A stretch of DNA of 64,000 bases from G963666705 sp963666705 (GTDB lineage Bacteria > Pseudomonadota > Alphaproteobacteria > CADEGL01). The notes beneath the pieces were generated by a model. That model ran no database searches. It was not told where the DNA came from and was given only the letters and a program-made list of their open reading frames with translations. Below are positions 51,188-59,903 of this stretch, piece by piece. A program made the position numbers and the translations under genes. How positions within the stretch are numbered: the stretch's first letter is position 1; each line of letters starts with the position of its first letter. The stretch covers positions 62,001 through 126,000 of the forward strand of contig CAXXKO010000029.1 in NCBI GenBank assembly GCA_963666705.2. The letters are read 5' to 3'.

Positions 51188-52360
51188 ATGAGAACCAGGA
51201 AGCCCGATTCCCTCCTCGTCACCACCGGCCGCAAGCCGGAGGAGAATTTCGGCATCGTCAATCCGCCGGTCTATCACGCCTCGACCATCCTCTTCCCGAG
51301 CGTCGCGGCGTTCGAGGCCGCGCGCCATCCAGACTATCCCGGCTTGCGCTACGGCCGCGTCGGCACGCCGACCACCTTCGCCCTCGAGGAGGCGGTCGCC
51401 GCCCTCGACGGCGGCGACCGGGCCGCGATCCTCTCGTCCGGCCTCGCCGCCATCACCACGGCGCTGATGACCTACCTGGCGGCGGGCGACCATCTCCTGG
51501 TCACCGACGCGGTCTATGGCCCGGTGCGCCGCTTCTGCGTCGAGACGCTCGCCCGGTTCGGGGTCGAGACGACCTTCTACGATCCCCGCGTCGGCGCCGA
51601 TATCGCCGGCCTCATACGGCCCAACACCAGGGCCGTCCACGTCGAGTCGCCAGGCTCCTTCACCTTCGAGGTCCAGGACGTGCCGGCCATCGCCGCGGCG
51701 GCGCACGCGGCCGGCGCCAAGGTGGTGTGCGACAACACCTGGGCCACGCCGCTCTTCTTCAAGCCCTACGACCACGGTGTCGACGTGGCCGTCTACGCCG
51801 CGACCAAGTATATCTCGGGCCACTCGGACACCATGCTCGGGGTCATCACCGCGAGCGCGGCGGAATACCCGGCCATCCGGGCCTGCGTGACGAACCTCGG
51901 CCACGCCGCGGCACCCGACGACATCTACCTCGCCCTCAGGGGCCTGCGCACCATGGGCGTGCGCCTGCGCCGGCACCAGGAGACCGCCATCACCCTCGCG
52001 CGCTGGCTTCAGGGCCGGCCCGAGGTCTCGCGCGTCATCCACCCGGCGCTCGAGGGCGATGCCGGTCACGCCCTGTGGAAGCGCGACTTCACGGGGTCGA
52101 GCGGGCTTTTCGGTGTCGTGCTGAAGCCCTGCGCCAAGCCCTCCCACGACGGGTTCCTCGAAGCGCTCGAGCTGTTCGGCATGGGGGCGAGCTGGGGCGG
52201 GTACGAAAGCCTCATCCTGCCCACCAGCCTCGCCGCCACCCGGAGTGCCGTGCCCTGGGACGAGCCCGGCCGGCTGGTCCGCATCCATGCCGGGCTCGAG
52301 GATCCGGCGGACCTCGCCGCCGACCTCGAACAGGGCCTCGCGCGCCTCGAGCCGGAATGA
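51188..52360 (+). CDS. metC: Cystathionine beta-lyase
   Basis: 390 residues. PLP-dependent Cys/Met metabolism enzyme; MetC makes homocysteine, pyruvate and ammonia from cystathionine. The PLP lysine is Lys207 in AATKYISGHSDTMLG; other landmarks are NPPVYHASTILFP, YGRVGTPTT, SSGLAAITTALM and CDNTWATPLFFKP. The GHSDTMLG and WGGYESL segments favour beta-lyase over gamma-synthase. Start ATG at 51188. Its stop overlaps the hisI start (ATGA), a coupled pair. Confidence 0.9.
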   Translation: MRTRKPDSLLVTTGRKPEENFGIVNPPVYHASTILFPSVAAFEAARHPDYPGLRYGRVGTPTTFALEEAVAALDGGDRAAILSSGLAAITTALMTYLAAGDHLLVTDAVYGPVRRFCVETLARFGVETTFYDPRVGADIAGLIRPNTRAVHVESPGSFTFEVQDVPAIAAAAHAAGAKVVCDNTWATPLFFKPYDHGVDVAVYAATKYISGHSDTMLGVITASAAEYPAIRACVTNLGHAAAPDDIYLALRGLRTMGVRLRRHQETAITLARWLQGRPEVSRVIHPALEGDAGHALWKRDFTGSSGLFGVVLKPCAKPSHDGFLEALELFGMGASWGGYESLILPTSLAATRSAVPWDEPGRLVRIHAGLEDPADLAADLEQGLARLEPE

Positions 52361-52773
52361 TGGTGGCGCCATCCGAAGATGTCGTCACCGCCGTCCTGAC
52401 CGGGATCGCCTTCGATTCCGACGGGCTCGTCCCGGCCATCGCCCAGCAGCACGACACGGGCGAGGTGCTGATGCTGGCGTGGATGAGCCGGGAGGCGGTG
52501 GCCGAGACCCTGCGCACGGGCCGGGCGTGCTACTGGTCGCGCTCGCGCGGGCGGCTCTGGCGCAAGGGCGAGAGCTCGGGCCAGACCCAGGCGCTGGTCG
52601 AGCTCCGCTTCGATTGCGACGCGGACGCGGTGCTCTTGCTGGTCGATCAGTCGGGCGTCGCCTGCCACACCGGGCGGCGGAGCTGCTTCTTCCGCGCCGT
52701 TCGCGGCGGCCGGATCGAGACCATCGCCCAGGTCGAGGTCGATCCGGCCGCGCTCTACCCTGGGAACACATGA
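52357..52773 (+). CDS. hisI: Phosphoribosyl-AMP cyclohydrolase
   Basis: 138 residues. HisI opens the purine ring of phosphoribosyl-AMP, the third step of histidine synthesis. Signatures: HDTGEVLMLAWMSREAVAETLRTG, YWSRSRGRLWRKGESSGQTQ and the zinc/substrate region RFDCDADAVLLLVDQSGVACHTGRRSCFF with its three cysteines. No HisE domain is fused. It is separate from hisG-hisD (47 kb away), and is coupled to metC. The start could be either of two adjacent ATGs (52357 or 52360). Confidence 0.94.
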   Translation: MMVAPSEDVVTAVLTGIAFDSDGLVPAIAQQHDTGEVLMLAWMSREAVAETLRTGRACYWSRSRGRLWRKGESSGQTQALVELRFDCDADAVLLLVDQSGVACHTGRRSCFFRAVRGGRIETIAQVEVDPAALYPGNT

Positions 52774-52811
52774 CCGGGGCCGGACCCATGGCGGCGCCGG
52801 CATGAACGCGG

Positions 52812-54110
52812 ATGAATAGGGCGCGCGCGGCGGCCCTCATCGCGGGCCTCTGCCTCACCGTCATGGCGGGCGCCGCCGCGGCCGAGCCGGACCAGGAGGT
52901 CATCTTCGCCGACGCCGGCCGCTATACGGTCAAGATCCGCACCTACGTCGATTACGCCTTCATCGAGGATTCGGGCGGCAGCTATACGGGCTCCGGCTTC
53001 GTCGTCGACCGGGAGCGGGGCTGGATCTTGACCAACGCCCACGTCGCCTCCTGGTCGCCCTCCGTGGTCGAAGTGGCGTTCCGGGGCGGGCGCTATATCG
53101 AGGCGGTGAAGCACTTCGTCGATTCCCACCTCGACCTGGCCATCCTCGCGGTCCCGCCGGCCCGCATTCCGAACGCGACGCCCGTGCCCGCGCTGGAATG
53201 CGGCGACACCCCGGCCGTCGGCCATTCCGTGGGCGCCTTCGGTCACCCCTGGGACCTCGACTTCACCGGCACCCGCGGCATCATCTCGGGCACCGACTAC
53301 GACGGCACCGAATGGCTGCAGACGGATGCGCCGATCAACGCGGGCAACTCGGGCGGCCCCCTCATCAGCCTCGAGACGGGGCGCGTGATCGGCATCAACA
53401 CGGCGACCTACGAAGAGGCCGAGGGCCTCAACTTCGCCATCGCGGCCAAGTATGTCTGCACCATCCTCGACCTCCTGGCCGCCGGCCGCGACCCTTCCGC
53501 GCCCTTCCTGCCGGTCATCTTCGCGGACGATATGGACGGCGGCAACCAACTGACCGTGGCCGCCGTCTACGGGCGGCCGCGCGACCTCCCCCTGCGGGTC
53601 GGCGACGTGGTGCTGGGCACGGCGGGCGGACATGACGACCTCGAGAACCAGACCCAGCTCGTCGACGCGCTCCGCGGCAGCCTCGCGGACGCCCGCCTGC
53701 GTGTCGACCGGCGCGGCGAGCGGATCGCGCTCGACGCCCGGCTGCGCGCGGCGCCCGACCCCTTGGCGCGGCGCGGCATCTATTTCTCGGGCCTCCTCAT
53801 CGGCCCCACCGGCTTCCGCGACGAGGCCGAGATAAATCTCGGGAGCCCGATGATGATCCATGGCGTGGGCGGCGCGACCTACGGGGAGATGGCCGGCGCG
53901 GCGCCCTGGGACTTCATCGTCAGCATCGACGGCACCAAATTCGACGATATGGAGGTGCTGCACGAATACCTGCTCGGCGCCGCGCAGGACGAGCACGATG
54001 TCACCGTCGTCACCCGCAACATCGGCGAGGACAGGGACCAGTACTACCAGTACCGCAAGTTCCTCATCCCCGTCGTCGACGTACGGGCCATCGGCCAGTC
54101 GCGGTACTAG
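52812..54110 (+). CDS. Exported trypsin-like serine protease (DegP/HtrA-like)
   Basis: 432 residues. Signal peptide MNRARAAALIAGLCLTVMAG (cut probably after AAAA, residue 24). The trypsin fold has His77 (ILTNAHVAS), Asp108 (SHLDLAIL) and Ser180 (NAGNSGGPL), a complete triad. C-terminal to it (about 230-420) are two PDZ-like stretches, but with unusual sequence, the first very short. HtrA proteins degrade or refold damaged proteins in the periplasm. No sigma-E or rseA genes beside it. It follows hisI by 38 bp and could be co-transcribed, or have its own promoter. Confidence 0.87.
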   Translation: MNRARAAALIAGLCLTVMAGAAAAEPDQEVIFADAGRYTVKIRTYVDYAFIEDSGGSYTGSGFVVDRERGWILTNAHVASWSPSVVEVAFRGGRYIEAVKHFVDSHLDLAILAVPPARIPNATPVPALECGDTPAVGHSVGAFGHPWDLDFTGTRGIISGTDYDGTEWLQTDAPINAGNSGGPLISLETGRVIGINTATYEEAEGLNFAIAAKYVCTILDLLAAGRDPSAPFLPVIFADDMDGGNQLTVAAVYGRPRDLPLRVGDVVLGTAGGHDDLENQTQLVDALRGSLADARLRVDRRGERIALDARLRAAPDPLARRGIYFSGLLIGPTGFRDEAEINLGSPMMIHGVGGATYGEMAGAAPWDFIVSIDGTKFDDMEVLHEYLLGAAQDEHDVTVVTRNIGEDRDQYYQYRKFLIPVVDVRAIGQSRY

Positions 54111-54119
54111 TGTTTCGCG

Positions 54120-54300
54120 TCTGACACCTGGAACCCTCTCCCCACTTCTTCCCTTGGGGGGAGAGGGAGGGACCCGCGAAGCGGGAGGGTGAGGGGTCAG
54201 GAAAGAGTCCCGCGAAGCGGGAGCGTGAGGGCATGGCCGCCGGTAGGCGGCGGAAAGACTCCTAACAACGCGCCGACGCGCGTCCCCTCACCCGTGCAAC
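54120..54300. repeat. Interspersed intergenic repeat (CCCTCTCC...GGAGAGGGAGGG family)
   Basis: Same blocks as at 12452-12685: CCCTCTCCCC, GGGGGAGAGGGAGGGACCCG, the CCCGCGAAGCGGGAGGG hairpin (twice), GGCCGCCGGTAGGCGGC, and CGCGCCGACGCG followed by CCCCTCACC. Placed directly after the protease gene, it could serve as terminator. Confidence 0.75.
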
Positions 54301-54350
54301 CGGCGACATGGGTAACAGTTTGGACCGGGGACATAGGTAACGGATTTCAT
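54296..54350. mobile_element. Solo end of an IS481-like element
   Basis: The stretch contains two tandem half-sites ACCGGCGACATGGGTAACAG and ACCGGGGACATAGGTAACGG, the same layout as the ends of the intact IS481 at 19152 (GACCGGGGACATGGTTGAC). There is no transposase or opposite end, so it is a remnant of a related but different element. The following 60 bp (54351-54410) hold nothing recognised. Confidence 0.55.
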
Positions 54351-54415
54351 GGTTTGTACCGGTGTCGTGTCGGATTATCCGCATTCCTCTTCAAAGAGTC
54401 GGAATACACCCTAAA

Positions 54416-56056
54416 CCGACATTCCCCATATACCATCCAAATTCGTGGAAATCGTACCACTTTCCCACCGCCAAGGAACTGTATCCCCTATGCAGCCATC
54501 CGATGGCATGATTTTGGTAATCGGCCCGCGCTTGGAAGGCCACTCGGTCATTTTTCTCGCCATCCAGACACACCTCTCCTGTCGCTTTCTCCTCGCCGTC
54601 GATTCCCTCGGCCTACGCCGGAGCGGGTCTTCGTCGCAGATCATCAATCAAGCTCAGGATTTTCCGAAACAGGTCCCTCGGCACCGCCACCTCAGCCAAT
54701 TGGAACGTAACGTAGCGGCCATGTCGGACAACCTTGGCCCCGATCTTCACCAGCTTGTCGCGCAACGTCGTCATCGACCAGTGCTCCACCTCCTTCGGCA
54801 AAGCCAGTGTCCTCATGAAGTTGCCCAGATTGTAGGCCAGGGCGTGAAGCTGGAGCCGAACGGCATTGTTGCGGAACTTGCGACATGACAGACGGGTCCA
54901 GTTGATGGCGTTCTTGCCTTCCTTGATGTGCTGCTCCGCCGTGCCACGGTGATTATAGAACGCCACCACCCGCTTGGTAGGGCGCGACAGATTAGTGACG
55001 ATGAAACCGACGCGAGGAACCAGCTCGCCGGGGTGCCACTCCACTTTGGCCACGACACGGCGCTTCTTGTTCCACGATCCGGCCTGATAGCTGAAGCTGG
55101 CGTGGAAACGGCGAACATGGTCGGGCGGGCGACCGACAGGTCGCGTAAGCAGATGGGCAATGTTCCGCTGGAGAATCGCGTTCGCTTTGAGGCGGATGAC
55201 GTAGAGTAATCCCTCGGCTTCGAGATATTCGTATATCTCCGGTGAGGCGAAGGCGGCATCGCCACGAAAATACAGCCGCACCTTCCTTTCCTTATAGCGC
55301 ATCACCACCGGCTCCAGAACATTCCGCCATCCGTCGGCACTGTGAACATTACCGGGGCGCAGGGAACATCTCTCCAAGTCGCCGAACTGGTTGAACAGGA
55401 ATAGCGGATGGTAGCAGGTACAGCCGAAGTGACCATTGTACGCTGTTCCCTCTTGTTCGCCATGGGTCGGGCTGACGCTGCTGTCCATGTCGAGAATGAT
55501 CATCTTCGGCGGATGGCGGTCATGAACCTTGTCGATCCACACCCCGTTCATGTCGACCAAGGCTTCAACGTTCTCGTCGGTGGCCAATAGCTCCGTCTCG
55601 AAGCGTCCCATCTGGCTGGTGGAAGCGGCCTGTCTTTCGATGGCCTTGCCGCCAACAATCCAGCGCATGGCGGGATCGCGTCCCAGACGGTCGGCGTCGT
55701 TCACATCGTCATAGCCGCCAAGGCGCCCGAAAACGGACTGGCGAAACTGACCCGTCTTGCCGTGCCATCCGTTCTTGCCGGTACGGCTATCCTGGAAAAC
55801 ACCCTCGGCCATCTCAGTCAGGCCGAGGGCATCGTCAAGCTCCCGGTAGGCGAGCAACCCGGCGTCAGAAATAATCTTGGAACCATGGAATTCAAGCTTC
55901 AAGCGACGGTCAAAATCGACCCGTAAACTGTCCCGTTTCGATTCACCCATCGGGTGTCCCATACCTGCTGCTCCATCAATGCATCAACATATTGATTCTT
56001 ATAGCAGAATTCCCATCACGGGGCATGGAATATCGAGTTCACTTGGGAAATGGGGG
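54416..56056 (-). mobile_element. IS1380-family insertion sequence, copy A, 1641 bp
   Basis: The ends are imperfect inverted repeats (CCGACATTCCCCA left, CCCCCATTTCCCA right inverted). A 5-bp duplication CTAAA flanks it (54411-54415 and 56057-56061). It holds an intact transposase gene. Nearly identical to copy B apart from an internal patch, it inserted downstream of the lipoprotein gene. Confidence 0.88.
54613..55962 (-). CDS. IS1380-family transposase, complete
   Basis: 449 residues. Features of DDE_Tnp_1/IS1380: LGGYDDVNDADRLGRDPAMRWIVGG, MIILDMDSSVSPTHGEQEGTAYNGHFGCTCYHPLFLFNQ (catalytic Asp), YFRGDAAFASPEIYEYLEAEGLLYVIRLKAN (second Asp) and FYNHRGTAEQHIKEGKNAINWTRLSC (Glu). All three catalytic residues present, uninterrupted frame. 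This is the undamaged reference for the chimeric copy B. Confidence 0.93.
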   Translation of the reverse strand: MGHPMGESKRDSLRVDFDRRLKLEFHGSKIISDAGLLAYRELDDALGLTEMAEGVFQDSRTGKNGWHGKTGQFRQSVFGRLGGYDDVNDADRLGRDPAMRWIVGGKAIERQAASTSQMGRFETELLATDENVEALVDMNGVWIDKVHDRHPPKMIILDMDSSVSPTHGEQEGTAYNGHFGCTCYHPLFLFNQFGDLERCSLRPGNVHSADGWRNVLEPVVMRYKERKVRLYFRGDAAFASPEIYEYLEAEGLLYVIRLKANAILQRNIAHLLTRPVGRPPDHVRRFHASFSYQAGSWNKKRRVVAKVEWHPGELVPRVGFIVTNLSRPTKRVVAFYNHRGTAEQHIKEGKNAINWTRLSCRKFRNNAVRLQLHALAYNLGNFMRTLALPKEVEHWSMTTLRDKLVKIGAKVVRHGRYVTFQLAEVAVPRDLFRKILSLIDDLRRRPAPA

Positions 56057-56100
56057 CTAAAACCTTGTCCGAAACCGCCTGAAAGAGACGCCGAATACCG

Positions 56101-57078
56101 TCATTCCAACTGAGTGACACCCATCATGGCGATCCAGGCTTGAGCGCGCATGGCGCCGCCGGACTGGTACTCGAACAAACCCCACTCGTTCCGCTGTTTT
56201 ATTAAACTAAGTTGCACATAGGACGGCATGGCAATCGATTCGCCGGAATCGTCCGGCTCACTGAATGCGAGCACGTTGTTGTTGATGGTTCTCCATGCCG
56301 CCGCGAGAGGCGGCGCGAGGACGGCCGCGTTGACCGGAACGGACGCAACCTGGACCAACGACACTCTTACGTGATCGGAATTTTGATTGTCCGCCCCGAC
56401 CACAGTATCGACTGCCCAACCGGTGCCGCCATTCTGGTCGGTAATTTCCAAAGTGTTATCATCGAGCTCGGAAACCAAGGTCGCGGCGGCGTCCACGTAT
56501 CCTCTTTTCGTGCACGTGACGACCATATCGGAATTGCTGTTCTCGATCTGGATTGCCCCGGGCGTTTGCACGTAGCCAACGACCCGACCGTTATTGATCA
56601 ATTGGCAACTCGCCTGAGGCGGATTCGAGCTGATGCTGATGCTCCGCCATGTAGCGTCCAGAGGCGGCGCAAGGGTCGCGTTACCAAGGACCGCGTCACC
56701 TTGACCCTTTCTCTTCAGACTAATATTAACACTGTCAGCATAACTGTTCAATGCACCCGTAGAGTAATCCGTGATACAGAGATCAATAAAAATGCATCCC
56801 ACGACACCCCACCCAGTCGCAGATGACTCTATTTTAATCAATTCTTGTTCATAACCTGGCGCTGTGCAGTCAAATATAATATCATTTCGGCTTTTTTCTA
56901 AAGTAATTAAATTTTTTCCACCGTTTATTGATGAAATTGGAACGCCTTTTCTTGTAAGCTGACAATACGCACTATCTGGACTTACGTTTACAATAAATTC
57001 TTGGGACGTTCCCTCTACGATAGTCGCACATGCCCCAAGAAGGAGTACAAGAGCCAATATCGCTATAATACGAGCCAT
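56101..57078 (-). CDS. Lipoprotein with two PEGA-like repeats, 325 aa
   Basis: ATG at 57078 preceded by GGGGGAAG. Signal with lipobox: MARIIAILALVLLLGACATI, Cys17 as the lipidated residue. Two similar domains follow: residues 25-75 (FIVNVSPDSAYCQLTRKGVP..., FDCTAPGYEQE) and about 150-205 (ISISSNPPQASCQLINNGRV..., VVTCTKRGYVDAA), each with a pair of cysteines and a turn motif, like PEGA-type surface domains. The C-terminus has a separate segment (SYVQLSLIKQRNEWGLFEYQ). Codon use and base composition are much lower in GC than the surroundings, so it is likely foreign. IS1380 copies sit on each side, but each has its own target duplication. Confidence 0.75.
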   Translation of the reverse strand: MARIIAILALVLLLGACATIVEGTSQEFIVNVSPDSAYCQLTRKGVPISSINGGKNLITLEKSRNDIIFDCTAPGYEQELIKIESSATGWGVVGCIFIDLCITDYSTGALNSYADSVNISLKRKGQGDAVLGNATLAPPLDATWRSISISSNPPQASCQLINNGRVVGYVQTPGAIQIENSNSDMVVTCTKRGYVDAAATLVSELDDNTLEITDQNGGTGWAVDTVVGADNQNSDHVRVSLVQVASVPVNAAVLAPPLAAAWRTINNNVLAFSEPDDSGESIAMPSYVQLSLIKQRNEWGLFEYQSGGAMRAQAWIAMMGVTQLE

Positions 57079-57111
57079 GAGCTTCCCCCAATCTGTCAAA
57101 TTATTATTATA

Positions 57112-58675
57112 CCGACATTCCCCATATACCATCCAAATTCGTGGAAATCGTACCACTTTCCCACCGCCAAGGGAACTGTATCCCCTATGCAGCCATCCGA
57201 TGGCATGATTTTGGTAATCGGCCCGCGCTTGGAAGGCCACTCGGTCATTTTTCTCGCCATCCAGACACACCTCTCCTGTCGCTTTCTCCTCGCCGTCGAT
57301 TCCCTCGGCCTACGCCGGAGCGGGTCTTCGTCGCAGATCATCAATCAAGCTCAGGATTTTCCGGAACAGGTCCCTCGGCACCGCCACCTCAGCCAATTGG
57401 AACGTAACGTAGCGGCCATGTCGGACAACCTTGGCCCCGATCTTCACCAGCTTGTCGCGCAACGTCGTCATCGACCAGTGCTCCACCTCCTTCGGCAAAG
57501 CCAGTGTCCTCATGAAGTTGCCCAGATTGTAGGCCAGGGCGTGAAGCTGGAGCCGAACGGCATTGTTGCGGAACTTGCGACATGACAGACGGGTCCAGTT
57601 GATGGCGTTCTTGCCTTCCTTGATGTGCTGCTCCGCCGTGCCACGGTGATTATAGAACGCCACCACCCGCTTGGTAGGGCGCGACAGATTAGTGACGATG
57701 AAACCGACGCGAGGAACCAGCTCGCCGGGGTGCCACTCCACTTTGGCCACGACACGGCGCTTCTTGTTCCACGATCCGGCCTGATAGCTGAAGCTGGCGT
57801 GGAAACGGCGAACATGGTCGGGCGGGCGACCGACAGGTCGCGTAAGCAGATGGGCAATGTTCCGCTGGAGAATCGCGTTCGCTTTGAGGCGGATGACGTA
57901 GAGTAATCCCTCGGCTTCGAGATATTCGTATATCTCCGGTGAGGCGAAGGCGGCATCGCCACGAAAATACAGCCGCACCTTCCTTTCCTTATAGCGCATC
58001 ACCACCGGCTCCAGAACATAGCCCTTGAAATCGTCGGTCAGCAGGCGCGCGCCATTGTACGCTGTTCCCTCTTGTTCGCCATGGGTCGGGCTGACGCTGC
58101 TGTCCATGTCGAGAATGATCATCTTCGGCGGATGGCGGTCATGAACCTTGTCGATCCACACCCCGTTCATGTCGACCAAGGCTTCAACGTTCTCGTCGGT
58201 GGCCAATAGCTCCGTCTCGAAGCGTCCCATCTGGCTGGTGGAAGCGGCCTGTCTTTCGATGGCCTTGCCGCCAACAATCCAGCGCATGGCGGGATCGCGT
58301 CCCAGACGGTCGGCGTCGTTCACATCGTCATAGCCGCCAAGGCGCCCGAAAACGGACTGGCGAAACTGACCCGTCTTGCCGTGCCATCCGTTCTTGCCGG
58401 TACGGCTATCCTGGAAAACACCCTCGGCCATCTCAGTCAGGCCGAGGGCATCGTCAAGCTCCCGGTAGGCGAGCAACCCGGCGTCAGAAGTAATCTTGGA
58501 ACCATGGAATTCAAGCTTCAAGCGACGGTCAAAATCGACCCGTAAACTGTCCCGTTTCGATTCACCCATCGGGTGTCCCATACCTGCTGCTCCATCAATG
58601 CATCAACATATTGATTCTTATAGCAGAATTCCCATCACGGGGCATGGAATATCGAGTTCACTTGGGAAATGGAGG
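57112..58675 (-). mobile_element. IS1380-family insertion sequence, copy B, 1564 bp, patched
   Basis: Same ends as copy A; flanked by the 5-bp duplication TTATA (57107-57111 and 58676-58680). In the transposase gene, 112 bp of copy A (55321-55432) are replaced by 34 bp (58018-58051) that are identical to part of the IS1595 transposase gene next door. It inserted just upstream of the lipoprotein gene (about 30 bp before its ATG). Confidence 0.88.
57310..58581 (-). CDS. IS1380-family transposase with a 34-bp patch from IS1595
   Basis: 423 residues. Identical to the copy at 54613-55962 except at one place: after GTAYNG the sequence reads ARLLTDDFKGY and then VLEPVVMRY, where the intact copy has 37 residues starting HFGCTCYHPLFLF. 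ARLLTDDFKGY is a segment of the IS1595 transposases at 58694 and 59909. The frame is kept (78 bp shorter, 26 codons). The lost part follows the first catalytic Asp (DMDSS), so the protein is probably inactive. Confidence 0.85.
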   Translation of the reverse strand: MGHPMGESKRDSLRVDFDRRLKLEFHGSKITSDAGLLAYRELDDALGLTEMAEGVFQDSRTGKNGWHGKTGQFRQSVFGRLGGYDDVNDADRLGRDPAMRWIVGGKAIERQAASTSQMGRFETELLATDENVEALVDMNGVWIDKVHDRHPPKMIILDMDSSVSPTHGEQEGTAYNGARLLTDDFKGYVLEPVVMRYKERKVRLYFRGDAAFASPEIYEYLEAEGLLYVIRLKANAILQRNIAHLLTRPVGRPPDHVRRFHASFSYQAGSWNKKRRVVAKVEWHPGELVPRVGFIVTNLSRPTKRVVAFYNHRGTAEQHIKEGKNAINWTRLSCRKFRNNAVRLQLHALAYNLGNFMRTLALPKEVEHWSMTTLRDKLVKIGAKVVRHGRYVTFQLAEVAVPRDLFRKILSLIDDLRRRPAPA

Positions 58676-58688
58676 TTATATTAAATTT

Positions 58689-59763
58689 CGTCCCTATCCG
58701 GTTAATGCAGGTAGCGCGTCGTTGGGTTGCAGACCGTGGATCAACTGGCGGTATGTGATGGTTGGCCGGGCCATGGCGCGGCTCAGGACGAAGTCGCCGA
58801 GGTCGTCGATCCGCCGGCGGCGGTTGAAGCGATAGGCCCATTCCCGGCCATAGCGCGGCAAGTGCTTGGCGCTGACGCCATGGTAGGTGCCGTTGAGCCA
58901 GGTCTTGAGGTTGCTGAACAGGACGTGGATGATCGGCATCTGCGTCTCGGCGTTCTTGCCTTGGCCTTGGACGGTGGGCTGGTGCCGGTAGACGGCGCCG
59001 AGCCCGGCATAGCCCTTGAAATCGTCGGTCAGCAGGCGCGCGCCCGGCGTCACGGCGGCCCGCACGAAGCCGCCGAGCTGCTCGGCATTGGCCCGGGGCA
59101 GGATGGCAAGCCGCGCCCGACCGGCGACGAAGCCGCTGGCCTCGACCCCCTTGCCCGGCGCCACCGCCACCTTCTCCACCGCCAGCACGAGCAGGCTCTT
59201 GTTGGCATTGGCCATCCCGCGGCCCCGGCTCTCGGGCTTGCCGCGCCCGCCGTAGTAGCTCTCATCGACCTCGACCATGCCGTCCAGCAACGCATCCGGC
59301 CGCTCCGCCAAGCCATGGCGCAGCTTGTGAGCCATCAGCCATGCGGTCTCATAGCGAAGCCCCAGCTCGCGCGCCAGGAACAGGGCCGAGACCCCGCGCT
59401 TGTCCCGCCCCATCAACCACGCCGCCAGGAACCATTTGGGCAACGGTGTGCGGGTGCGGTGGAAGATGGTTCCCGCCGTCACCGACTCTTGACGACCGCA
59501 AGCCGCGCATTCGAAGACGCGCGCCCGCGCCTTGTGCCGATAGCCCCGCCGGTGCCCGCAGCGGGCGCACGCAAACCCAGACGGCCAGCGTCGATCCGCC
59601 AAGGCCAGGATGCACGAATCCTCGTCTCGGTAGCGCTCTTGGAACGTCAACAAGCCGCTCATGCCCTGTCTCCCGACCAATCCTCAGAGGCGGGAACAGT
59701 ACACCCTTAGAGCGAACATATAAAGAACACTCGGTCGCTACCTGCATTAACCGGATAGGGACG
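58689..59763 (-). mobile_element. IS1595-family insertion sequence, copy 1, 1075 bp
   Basis: Perfect 28-bp terminal inverted repeats starting CGTCCCTATCCGGTTAATGC at both ends. Flanked by a perfect 8-bp duplication TTAAATTT (58681-58688 and 59764-59771), the size typical of IS1595. One transposase gene is present. The insertion lies 13 bp beyond IS1380 copy B, in the promoter region of the lipoprotein gene. Confidence 0.95.
58694..59662 (-). CDS. IS1595-family transposase, copy 1
   Basis: 322 residues from ATG 59662 (a TTG 18 bp upstream is an alternative). N-terminal zinc ribbon FACARCGHRRGYRHKARARVFECAACG (four cysteines), then the IS1595/ISXO2 catalytic core: MVEVDESYYGGRG (Asp), ARLLTDDFKGYAGLG (Asp) and IIHVLFSNLKTWLNGTYHGVSAKHLPRYGREWAYRFNRR (with N/H in place of Glu, as in the family). 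Intact. The stop codon lies inside the left terminal repeat. Confidence 0.93.
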   Translation of the reverse strand: MSGLLTFQERYRDEDSCILALADRRWPSGFACARCGHRRGYRHKARARVFECAACGRQESVTAGTIFHRTRTPLPKWFLAAWLMGRDKRGVSALFLARELGLRYETAWLMAHKLRHGLAERPDALLDGMVEVDESYYGGRGKPESRGRGMANANKSLLVLAVEKVAVAPGKGVEASGFVAGRARLAILPRANAEQLGGFVRAAVTPGARLLTDDFKGYAGLGAVYRHQPTVQGQGKNAETQMPIIHVLFSNLKTWLNGTYHGVSAKHLPRYGREWAYRFNRRRRIDDLGDFVLSRAMARPTITYRQLIHGLQPNDALPALTG

Positions 59764-59771
59764 TTAAATTT

Positions 59772-59895
59772 TATTTTTCCATTGTAGTCATTCACGGCCG
59801 CACCGCCCACTACGGCTGCCAGTTTCGCACACCCATCCCGAACACGCACTGTCGATGCAAAACACGTGCGCCGAATTGCATCGGAATAGGCGTAT
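59772..59895. other. Host-sequence island between two IS1595 copies
   Basis: About 125 bp of non-mobile sequence remain between copies 1 and 2. Removing the insertions joins it to the sequence upstream of the lipoprotein ATG. On the minus strand it has a short open frame starting at a GTG at 59849 (MRVRDGCAKLAAVVGGAAVN) that leads into AATGGAAAAATAAAATTTAA and, after removal, TATAATAATAATTTGACAG. It probably contains the original promoter of the lipoprotein gene. Confidence 0.5.
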
Positions 59896-59903
59896 ATAGT
59901 CTA

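Noticed and set aside
54613..58581. Recent tandem duplication of the 54.4-58.7 kb segment
   Set aside because: Only the IS1380 parts repeat; their flanks and duplications differ, so this is repeated transposition, not segment duplication.
54416..58675. Composite transposon carrying the lipoprotein gene between two IS1380 copies
   Set aside because: Each IS1380 copy has its own 5-bp duplication (CTAAA and TTATA), and the outer flanks do not match each other. Two independent insertions explain the layout; joint movement is not supported.
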